DNA from: Hyphomicrobiales bacterium
Lineage (GTDB): Bacteria > Pseudomonadota > Alphaproteobacteria > Rhizobiales > Kaistiaceae
NCBI GenBank assembly: GCA_017305815.1
Contig: JAFKJZ010000243.1
Span: 1 to 5,373 of the forward strand
DNA: 5,373 bases
Reading direction: 5' to 3'
Part shown: piece by piece, positions 1 to 4,292 of the stretch
Layout: every line of letters begins with the position of its first letter
Position numbering within the stretch: the first letter of the stretch is position 1
The notes under the pieces: model-generated
Told to the model about the DNA's origin: nothing
Database searches by the model: none
The model's input: the letters and a program-made list of their open reading frames with translations, nothing else
Position numbers and translations under genes: made by a program

Positions 1-231
1 GCGCATCAGGCCGATCGCGGCGGCGAAGAGCGTGAAAACGCCGACGACCGCGAGCAGGCCGAGCAGCGCAAAGATGAACGGTTCGGCCGCCTCGGGCGGC
101 AGCAGGGCAAAGGCGAGCGCCGCACCGACCAGGCAGCCGGCGAGCACCAGCAGCCGGCCGATCCCCGTCGGGCGATCGGATCGATCGACCAGCGCGCGGC
201 GATGCGTTCTCTGGTTGCTGTCGTCGGTCAT
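1..231 (-). CDS. cckA: Hybrid sensor histidine kinase CckA, N-terminal part (gene continues beyond the window)
   Basis: This is the first 77 codons of a minus-strand gene read from the ATG at 231-229; the rest lies outside the window. The visible protein has a short polar, Arg-rich cytoplasmic tail (residues 1-22), a first membrane helix (about 24-45), a short loop with the sequence LLPPEAAEP (43-51), and a second membrane helix (about 52-75) ending in GLMR. From memory this matches the N-terminus of alphaproteobacterial CckA, in which two helices precede PAS domains, the histidine kinase core and a receiver domain. None of those catalytic parts can be seen here. In that family CckA phosphorylates ChpT, which passes phosphate to CtrA and so controls cell division and motility genes. 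No strong ribosome binding site precedes the ATG, and I found no other in-frame start nearby that looked better. Another two-helix membrane kinase remains possible. Confidence 0.68.
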   Translation of the reverse strand, partial: MTDDSNQRTHRRALVDRSDRPTGIGRLLVLAGCLVGAALAFALLPPEAAEPFIFALLGLLAVVGVFTLFAAAIGLMR

Positions 232-266
232 GCCGTCACGCGGCTCGACTTGTGCGGCATGAACCC

Positions 267-294
267 CTGCACCCTGACCTCTGCACCCTGGCCT
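267..294. repeat. Two-copy 14-bp tandem repeat upstream of cckA
   Basis: CTGCACCCTGACCT (267-280) is followed directly by CTGCACCCTGGCCT (281-294), with one mismatch. It lies 36-63 bases upstream of the cckA start codon, probably in its leader. Its function is unknown; it may be a chance duplication or a pair of direct-repeat binding sites. Confidence 0.5.
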
Positions 295-423
295 GCCATC
301 TTGTCCGTAAGTCCCCGCGAATGCCTGCAGATCGCGAAGAATCGCTGCTCGCTTCTAACAGGCAGAATGCGGAGGATCGCAGGTTAATTCAACGCAGACG
401 GGCGGAAATCGGCGCGCGAAGAG

Positions 424-444
424 CCGCTCTCCCCGAAAGAGCGG
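424..444. other. Hairpin in the cckA-fliO intergenic region
   Basis: CCGCTCT (424-430) and AGAGCGG (438-444) form a perfect 7-bp stem around a 7-base loop. No T-run follows on either strand, so it is unlikely to be an intrinsic terminator. Its role is unknown. Confidence 0.4.
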
Positions 445-555
445 AGAACGATTGCCGTTGACGATCGCGAGAATCAGCGCCGGCGGGGCGCCGGAGACCG
501 CCCGGCCGGCCCGCTTTCGCGCCAACAATGGCGCCCGATCAGCCTAGGCACATGC

Positions 556-570
556 GAATCCACTGGATTC
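556..570. promoter_or_regulatory. 15-bp palindrome containing two GANTC methylation sites
   Basis: GAATCCA, a central C, and TGGATTC form a perfect palindrome with 7-bp arms. Each outer end is a GANTC sequence (556-560 and 566-570), the CcrM adenine methylation target in alphaproteobacteria. It lies 14 bases before a CtrA-like box in front of fliO. A dyad like this could be a dimeric regulator site whose binding depends on methylation state. The symmetry is seen directly; the regulatory role is inferred. Confidence 0.45.
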
Positions 571-584
571 TGCCACGGTCATGG

Positions 585-599
585 TCAATGAATTCTTAA
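585..599 (+). promoter_or_regulatory. Candidate CtrA box upstream of fliO
   Basis: TCAA, seven bases (TGAATTC), then TTAA matches the CtrA consensus TTAA-N7-TTAA at seven of eight fixed positions. It lies in the divergent region about 180 bases before the fliO start codon. CtrA is the response regulator downstream of CckA and activates early flagellar genes in related bacteria, so position and neighbours fit. AT-rich tetramers are uncommon in this GC-rich DNA, which makes a chance match less likely but does not exclude it. No clear -10 element was found after it. Confidence 0.45.
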
Positions 600-602
600 T
601 GT

Positions 603-622
603 CCCCCACGGATTGCTGGGGG
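603..622 (+). other. GC-rich stem-loop in the putative fliO leader
   Basis: CCCCCA (603-608) and TGGGGG (617-622) form a perfect 6-bp stem around an 8-base loop, starting three bases after the CtrA-like box. No T-run follows. If transcription starts near the box it would lie at the 5' end of the fliO messenger, where it could affect stability, but this is conjecture. Confidence 0.35.
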
Positions 623-766
623 CGGCCAATGCCGCCGGGCTTGCCAAAGTCCGGCGCGCGCTGGAAAAACGTCGGATAAGCAGGGGATCCGAGCTTGTGG
701 GCCTGCATGGCGCCGGGCTCGGTCCGTTTCGATGCCTGGATGCGGGCAGAACCGGGATCGGAAGTC

Positions 767-774
767 GGGAGAAG
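767..774 (+). promoter_or_regulatory. Ribosome binding site fixing the fliO start
   Basis: GGGAGAAG lies just before the ATG at 778, with GGAG six bases away. This supports the ATG as the start over the longer in-frame reading from a TTG at 613, which has no such site. Confidence 0.65.
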
Positions 775-777
775 AGT

Positions 778-2076
778 ATGCACGATTATCTGGCGCCAAT
801 GTTCGGCGACACAGGCGCGACCGTGGCCCAGTTCGTGATCACGCTGGTCGTGATTCTCCTGGCCATCCTGCTGGTGTTCTGGCTGATCCGCCTGTTCACC
901 AATGGCCGCCTCGGCGCCGGTCCGGCGCGCGGCCGCCAGCCGCGGCTCGCCGTGCTCGACGCGCTGCCGATAGACCAGCGCCGCCGGCTGATCCTGGTCC
1001 GCCGCGACAATGTCGAGCACCTGATCCTGATTGGCGGTCCCAGCGACGTCGTCGTCGAGCCGGGCATCCAGCGCGCCCAGCAGCCGGCGCGCCGGCTGGA
1101 GCCGATCCGCCAGGAGCCGCCGCGTCCGGAGCCGATCCCGGCGCGTCCGGAGCCGATGCAGGGCCGTCCCGCCACGCAGAACCTGCGCCCCGTGCCGCAG
1201 GAGGCCGCCGGCCGCCCGCAGGAGCCGCGCCGTCCCGAGCCGGCCCAGCAGGCCGAGATCCAGTCCTTCGAGGCTCCCGTCGCGGCGGAAGCCTCGGTTC
1301 GCCGTCCGGAGCCGATCCAGGAGCCGGTCTACGAGGAAGCCCAGCCGTTCGTCGAGGAGCGCGTCGCCGAGGCTGAATTCGTGTCGGTCGCCGAGCCGGA
1401 GCCGAGCTTCGAGCCCGCCCCGCCGCAGCCTCCGGTCCAGCCGGCCGCGCCGCAGGCCCAGCGCCCGGCGCCCCGTCCCGCTCCGGCGCCGGAGCCCCGC
1501 AACGGCCGCGGCTTCCCGAGCTTCCTCTCGGGCAACCGCCCGCGCCATACCCCGACCACCGTCGACATCCCGCCGGAATCGATGCCCGCGCCGCGTCCTG
1601 TGACGCCGCAGGCGCAGGCGGAGCCGATCGAGGGCCGTTCGACCGGCCAGCGTCCCCGCCCCTATGATCCGCGCCCGCTGCTCGGCTCGCAGCAGACGCC
1701 GGTAGCGCCGGCCGCTCCGTCGGCGCCTGCCGCGCCGCGCCGCCCGGTCGCACCGCCGCCGGTCGTGGCTCCCGAGCCCGATCCGTTCGCCGGCGTGGAC
1801 GACGAGGCCGAGCGCCTGGCGCGCTTCGAGCCGATCTTCGACCTCGGGCCGGAGACGGCAAGCGCCGACGACGCGCATCTCTACGCCACGCCCGCCCGCG
1901 CCCCTTCGGTGGAGCCGCCTCAGCCGATCGACGCGCCGGTGGAGATAGCGGAGGACTTCATCGACGCGCCGGAGCCGTCGGCTCCGGCTGAATCCGAGGC
2001 TTCGTCGTCGGTCGGCGATCTCGAAAAGGAAATGGCGCGCCTGCTCGGCGAGATCTCGAACGCCCGCAAGAGCTGA
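778..2076 (+). CDS. fliO: FliO-type flagellar biosynthesis protein with long Pro/Glu-rich tail
   Basis: The product has 432 residues. FliO is a small inner-membrane factor that helps assemble the FliP ring of the flagellar type III export gate. Residues 1-15 are a short N-terminal segment. Residues 16-40 form one membrane helix (VAQFVITLVV to FWLIRLF). Residues 56-97 are the FliO-like cytoplasmic domain, with LDALPIDQRRRLILVRRDN followed by VEHLILIGGPSDVVVE. Residues from about 99 to 410 are low-complexity and rich in Pro, Glu, Arg, Ala and Gln, with recurring RPEPI/LEPI units, more structured-looking islands near 242-255 and 296-303, and an acidic patch near 341-366. The last 20 residues (GDLEKEMARLLGEI and after) look like an amphipathic helix. 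Canonical FliO proteins are about 100-140 residues, so most of this protein is extension. The gene stands alone on its strand and ends at a strong terminator. The fold assignment is moderate; an unrelated single-helix membrane protein is the alternative. Confidence 0.72.
   Translation: MHDYLAPMFGDTGATVAQFVITLVVILLAILLVFWLIRLFTNGRLGAGPARGRQPRLAVLDALPIDQRRRLILVRRDNVEHLILIGGPSDVVVEPGIQRAQQPARRLEPIRQEPPRPEPIPARPEPMQGRPATQNLRPVPQEAAGRPQEPRRPEPAQQAEIQSFEAPVAAEASVRRPEPIQEPVYEEAQPFVEERVAEAEFVSVAEPEPSFEPAPPQPPVQPAAPQAQRPAPRPAPAPEPRNGRGFPSFLSGNRPRHTPTTVDIPPESMPAPRPVTPQAQAEPIEGRSTGQRPRPYDPRPLLGSQQTPVAPAAPSAPAAPRRPVAPPPVVAPEPDPFAGVDDEAERLARFEPIFDLGPETASADDAHLYATPARAPSVEPPQPIDAPVEIAEDFIDAPEPSAPAESEASSSVGDLEKEMARLLGEISNARKS
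1122..1163 (+). repeat. 21-bp tandem repeat inside the fliO tail
   Basis: GCGTCCGGAGCCGAT occurs at 1122-1136 and again at 1143-1157, giving a 21-bp period that encodes RPEPI and RPEPM units. A related copy lies at 1303-1317. These units suggest that the Pro/Glu tail grew partly by in-frame duplication. Confidence 0.55.
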
Positions 2077-2147
2077 GGCGCATCAAGACTGGAGCCGGCC
2101 GGGCCGATCCTCGCATCGTCCCGGCGCCGGCCCGCCACGAAAGACAA

Positions 2148-2182
2148 AAAAGGGGCGCGGAACCAGGTTCCGCGCCCCTTTT
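2148..2182. terminator. Bidirectional intrinsic terminator between fliO and dksA
   Basis: GGGGCGCGGAAC (2152-2163) and GTTCCGCGCCCC (2167-2178) form a perfect 12-bp stem with a 3-base loop. AAAA before it and TTTT after it extend the pairing to 16 bp. A T-run follows on the plus strand (TTTTGTTT) and on the minus strand (a run of six T from 2151 down to 2146). It therefore serves fliO from the left and dksA from the right, as expected between convergent genes. Confidence 0.93.
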
Positions 2183-2207
2183 GTTTCTCAGGCTGGCGAA
2201 GGCCGCC

Positions 2208-2624
2208 TTATTCGTCGCGATAGACGCGCTCGCGCCGTTCATGGCGCTCCTGCGCCTCGATCGACAAGGTGGCGATCGGCCGGGCGTCGAGCCGCTTCAG
2301 GCTGATCGGCTCCCCGGTTTCCTCGCAGTAGCCATAGCTGCCATCCTCGATCCGCTGCAGTGCCGCATCGATCTTGGATATCAGCTTGCGCTGACGATCA
2401 CGGGCCCTGAGTTCGATCGCACGATCCGTCTCCGACGACGCGCGGTCGGCGAGATCCGGATGATTGACGTTTTCGTCCTGCAGATGCTGAAGGGTTTCAC
2501 GCGACTCCCGGAGGATGTCGTCTTTCCAGGCCAGGAGCTTCTTGCGGAAGTACTCCCGTTGCCGCTCGTTCATGAAGGGCTCGGTCTCGGAAGGCCGATA
2601 CGCTTCAAGGGTATCTAGCGTCAT
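2208..2624 (-). CDS. dksA: RNA polymerase-binding transcription factor DksA, zinc-site-depleted type
   Basis: The product has 138 residues, read from the ATG at 2624-2622. DksA inserts a coiled coil into the secondary channel of RNA polymerase and, with ppGpp, adjusts rRNA and biosynthetic promoters during starvation. The N-terminal helix includes MNERQREYFRKKLLAWKDDI (18-37). The coiled-coil tip shows the functional DxxDxA motif (D57, D60, A62 in HPDLADRAS). The second coil arm is TDRAIELRARDRQRKLISKI. The C-terminal globular part contains GYCEETGEPISLKRLDARP and ends at 138. Of the four zinc cysteines of the E. coli protein only C100 remains; the others are T103, S121 and A124. This is, as I recall, normal for alphaproteobacterial DksA and resembles the zinc-independent DksA2 type. 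An AAGGGG ribosome binding site six bases upstream fixes this start. A longer in-frame reading to 2825 adds residues with no DksA similarity. Confidence 0.95.
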   Translation of the reverse strand: MTLDTLEAYRPSETEPFMNERQREYFRKKLLAWKDDILRESRETLQHLQDENVNHPDLADRASSETDRAIELRARDRQRKLISKIDAALQRIEDGSYGYCEETGEPISLKRLDARPIATLSIEAQERHERRERVYRDE

Positions 2625-2630
2625 GAATGA

Positions 2631-2636
2631 CCCCTT
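2631..2636 (-). promoter_or_regulatory. Ribosome binding site of dksA
   Basis: On the minus strand AAGGGG lies six bases before the ATG at 2624-2622. This site, together with the fit to the family N-terminus, rejects the 67-residue upstream extension. Confidence 0.7.
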
Positions 2637-2657
2637 GTCGGTGGCATTTCGGCGCGG

Positions 2658-2686
2658 AATATAGCGATGCCTCCCCCTGAGGACAA
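2658..2686 (-). promoter_or_regulatory. Sigma-70-type promoter of dksA
   Basis: On the minus strand TTGTCC (2686-2681) is followed after exactly 17 bases by TATATT (2663-2658), preceded by a C that gives the alphaproteobacterial CTATAT form of the -10 element. The expected transcription start is near 2651, giving a leader of under 30 bases that contains the ribosome binding site. Nothing in the element itself suggests special regulation. Confidence 0.6.
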
Positions 2687-2729
2687 CAGGTCGCATACGG
2701 CTTTGTGAGAGCCCTGAAAAATACCGCAG

Positions 2730-2764
2730 GCGTGAAAATTCGCCAATCCAGCACGGTTTCACGC
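2730..2764. promoter_or_regulatory. 8-bp inverted repeat, possible operator
   Basis: GCGTGAAA (2730-2737) and TTTCACGC (2757-2764) are perfect inverted copies separated by 19 bases, with a half-site spacing of 27 bases centre to centre. It lies about 45 bases upstream of the dksA -35 element, within the divergent region. The spacing is wide for a simple dimer site, so it may be two operator halves or chance. Confidence 0.4.
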
Positions 2765-2799
2765 TCGCTCGCAAGTAATTGGAAACAAATGCTATTCTC

Positions 2800-2839
2800 G
2801 CGTGCTGTTCGCACGCCCTCGGCAAGCGGCGCGTGCCGA
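2800..2839. other. Two adjacent small hairpins
   Basis: GCGTGC (2800-2805) pairs with GCACGC (2811-2816) around a 5-base loop. Two bases later TCGGCA (2819-2824) pairs with TGCCGA (2834-2839) around a 9-base loop. There is no following T-run on the plus strand. They could lie in a leader or a small RNA, but no promoter for one was found. Confidence 0.35.
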
Positions 2840-2877
2840 AAGGCTCGCCAGCGACTGCGGCATTTACGCCACGGCAG

Positions 2878-2892
2878 GTAAAACTTCGTTAA
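2878..2892 (+). promoter_or_regulatory. Candidate CtrA box upstream of the FlgN-like gene
   Basis: GTAA, seven bases (AACTTCG), then TTAA matches TTAA-N7-TTAA at seven of eight fixed positions. It lies 113 bases before the GTG start at 3006, a plausible distance for an activator site. As the second near-match upstream of a flagella-related gene in this window, it gains some weight from the pairing. Confidence 0.42.
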
Positions 2893-2992
2893 TCTTACCG
2901 ATGATTGAATGTCCTGAGCGGCATCCTGTCGCGGAGCCGCCCCCGGCACCCCGCCGGCGACGCAGCCGATCCCGCGACAGACGCGCTCGATC

Positions 2993-2997
2993 AGGGA
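2993..2997 (+). promoter_or_regulatory. Ribosome binding site selecting a GTG start
   Basis: AGGGA ends eight bases before the GTG at 3006. The earlier in-frame ATG at 2901 has no comparable site, so this motif decides the start. Confidence 0.55.
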
Positions 2998-3005
2998 AGA
3001 CGCCC

Positions 3006-3497
3006 GTGACAGAAACTCGATCCCGGCACGCCCCGCGAAGCACCGAGCCCGAAGGGCCGGCCGTCCTGCCGCCGCCGGACGCAGCGCGGCCCAATGCCCA
3101 TGGCGCCCTTACCGGCATCGAGGCGACCATGGACGCGCTGCTGCAACTGATCGAGGCGGAATCATTGCTGCTGCGCGAAGGCAGGAGCTTTGCCGCCTCC
3201 GAGCTCGGCCAGCGCAAGAGCCACTATGCCAAGCGCTACATGGACGAACTCGCCGTGCTCGGCGCGATCGGCCAGAGCCTGGAAGACCTCGATCCCGGCC
3301 AGGTCGACCGCCTGCGCCAGCGGCACGAGGAATTCCGCTCCGTCCTGCAGATCAACCTCGCCGCGCTCGCGACCGCGCGCGCCGCTTCCGACAGCGCGCT
3401 GCGCACCGTCGCCGACAATCCGCATGTTTCGCGCCGGGCCGAGCGCTTCGACGGCGAAGTGCGCCCCAATCCGCGTTTCGCTCGCCGGGCGGGTTGA
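3006..3497 (+). CDS. Helical FlgN-like flagellar chaperone (putative)
   Basis: The product is 163 residues from the GTG at 3006, which has a good ribosome binding site; ATG at 2901 (198 residues) is the alternative. Residues 1-35 are Pro/Arg-rich and probably disordered. Residues 36-85 and 95-137 form two long helical stretches (TMDALLQLIEAESLLLREGR, then ELGQRKSHYAKRYMDELAVL, then QVDRLRQRHEEFRSVLQINL). The basic tail ends in PNPRFARRAG. The pattern of an N-terminal helix with EAE/LLREGR, a central K(S)xxAxRY helix and a final long helix resembles FlgN, the cytosolic chaperone of the hook-junction proteins FlgK and FlgL. FlgN sequences are poorly conserved, so this rests on helical layout, size and context (fliO nearby, a CtrA-like box upstream). 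There is no signal peptide or membrane helix. A general coiled-coil protein of unknown function is the alternative. Confidence 0.6.
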   Translation: MTETRSRHAPRSTEPEGPAVLPPPDAARPNAHGALTGIEATMDALLQLIEAESLLLREGRSFAASELGQRKSHYAKRYMDELAVLGAIGQSLEDLDPGQVDRLRQRHEEFRSVLQINLAALATARAASDSALRTVADNPHVSRRAERFDGEVRPNPRFARRAG

Positions 3498-3649
3498 GGC
3501 CGGCAAGAGGCGTCCGCCGTTCCTATATTTGGCGCGCCCGTGCCCCGATTGAGTTCGGACGCAAGCCATGACAGCGTATCGGCCAGGACGCGCGCCGCGC
3601 CCGCGAATGCGGTAGAATCGGCGGCCGAACAGGGATCGAAACGAGCACC

Positions 3650-4195
3650 ATGCGCCTTCTTCTGCTCCGCCATGCCAAATCCGCCTGGGACGTCGCCGGC
3701 CTTGCCGACTTCGATCGACCGCTGGCGGCGCGGGGCCGGCGCGCGGCGACGATGATCGGCGAACATCTCGCCGCGCATCGCCTGGTGCCGGACCGCATCC
3801 TCTGTTCCTCCGCCCGCCGCACGCGCGAGACGCTGATCGGCCTGCTGCCGATGATCGGCACCGACCTCGACATCCGCATCACGCGCGGCCTCTACGAGGT
3901 GAGCGCCGACGCCTATATCGACACGATCGGCGCGCTCGGCGGCAACGCCCGCAACCTGATGCTGATCGGCCATAACCCGACCATGCAGGACACGGCGATC
4001 GAGCTGATCGGCAACGGCAATCCGGCGCTGCGCGAGGAACTGGCGGAGAAATTCCCGACCGCCGGTCTCGCGGTCATCGATTTCGACATCCACAAATGGT
4101 CGGAGCTCAGGCCGCGCACCGGCCGCATCGTCGCCTTCTTCCGCCCGCGCGAACTGGAACTGGTCGGCTCCGAGCCGATCGCCGACGACGAATAG
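3650..4195 (+). CDS. SixA-type histidine phosphatase (RHG superfamily)
   Basis: The product has 181 residues, typical of the SixA-like phosphohistidine phosphatases. The catalytic RHG-type motif is at the N-terminus: LRHAKSAW with R7 and the nucleophile H8. The second phosphate-binding arginine is in SSARRTRET (R56 or R57, with R59). The acidic residue is E83 in LYEVS, and the second histidine is H108 in LIGHNP. All four pocket elements are present, so the enzyme should be active. SixA in E. coli removes phosphate from a histidine of a phosphotransfer protein; the substrate here is unknown, and the nearby CckA relay is only a speculative partner. The protein is cytosolic with no signal peptide. 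The ATG at 3650 has weak support: AGGGA lies 14 bases upstream and GAG four bases upstream, but the start matches the family exactly. No clear promoter was found in the 152 bases before it, so co-transcription with the upstream gene is possible. Confidence 0.88.
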   Translation: MRLLLLRHAKSAWDVAGLADFDRPLAARGRRAATMIGEHLAAHRLVPDRILCSSARRTRETLIGLLPMIGTDLDIRITRGLYEVSADAYIDTIGALGGNARNLMLIGHNPTMQDTAIELIGNGNPALREELAEKFPTAGLAVIDFDIHKWSELRPRTGRIVAFFRPRELELVGSEPIADDE

Positions 4196-4233
4196 GATCT
4201 TTTGCCGCCCGGCCGCCATGCCTACATGGGGTC

Positions 4234-4267
4234 GCGGCCGGCTCCTCGGCCGAGACGGAGCGGCCGC
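4234..4267 (+). other. Strong GC hairpin between the phosphatase gene and ycjX
   Basis: GCGGCC (4234-4239), a bulged G, and GCTCC (4241-4245) pair with GGAGC (4257-4261) and GGCCGC (4262-4267), an 11-bp stem. The 11-base loop contains TCGGCCGA, itself a palindrome. It starts 39 bases after the phosphatase stop and ends 25 bases before the ycjX start. There is no T-run after it, so it is more likely a messenger-stability or partial-termination element than a full terminator. Confidence 0.5.
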
Positions 4268-4279
4268 CCTCGACCGGCC

Positions 4280-4289
4280 AGGAACGGGA
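4280..4289 (+). promoter_or_regulatory. Ribosome binding site supporting a TTG start for ycjX
   Basis: AGGAACGGGA precedes the TTG at 4293, with AGGA nine bases away. An in-frame ATG at 4218 would add 25 residues that do not resemble the family and has no such site. Confidence 0.6.
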
Positions 4290-4292
4290 CCC

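Larger units (their letters stand above)
232..777. other. Divergent intergenic region between cckA and fliO
   Basis: This 546-base stretch separates the divergent cckA and fliO starts. Short open frames inside it (for example 252-461 plus) have no ribosome binding site and no recognisable protein, so I call no gene. It holds the tandem repeat at 267-294, a hairpin at 424-444, a GC-rich segment near 478-515, the palindrome at 556-570, a CtrA-like box at 585-599 and a stem-loop at 603-622. Four GANTC sequences (339-343, 471-475, 556-560, 566-570) occur in it. That is the recognition sequence of the CcrM methylase in this class. I could not identify a convincing sigma-70 promoter for cckA. Confidence 0.6.
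2625..3005. other. Divergent intergenic region between dksA and the FlgN-like gene
   Basis: This 381-base region holds the dksA promoter (2658-2686), an inverted repeat (2730-2764), two adjacent hairpins (2800-2816 and 2819-2839) and a CtrA-like box (2878-2892). The plus frame stays open back to 2802, but its translation between 2901 and 3005 is Arg/Pro-rich and resembles no protein I know, so I treat it as non-coding. Confidence 0.55.

Noticed and set aside
252..461. Small open frames in the cckA-fliO intergenic region
   Set aside because: There is no ribosome binding site, no coding-like composition and no recognisable protein; the frames overlap one another.
613..777. In-frame upstream extension of fliO from a TTG
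   Set aside because: There is no ribosome binding site, the extra 55 residues resemble nothing, and they would precede the conserved N-terminal membrane helix. The ATG at 778 has GGGAGAAG before it.
544..1878. Minus-strand open frame of 444 codons opposite fliO, and a second one at 896-1861
   Set aside because: Both are Arg/Leu/Gly- or Arg/Ala/Pro-rich translations without any domain, caused by GC-rich codon bias opposite the Pro/Glu-rich fliO tail. The plus frame has a good start, a membrane helix, a FliO domain and a terminator.
2779..2797. Possible sigma-54 promoter (TTGG...TGC) before the FlgN-like gene
   Set aside because: The GG and GC elements are eight bases apart instead of the required ten, and the surrounding bases do not match the consensus.
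2625..2825. N-terminal extension of dksA by 67 residues
   Set aside because: The extension has no similarity to DksA, overlaps a good promoter, and the ATG at 2624 has a clear ribosome binding site and family-like N-terminus.
3498..3649. Possible promoter elements (TATATT near 3524, TAGAAT at 3613) before the phosphatase gene
   Set aside because: No -35 hexamer lies at an acceptable spacing from either one, so I could not support a promoter call.
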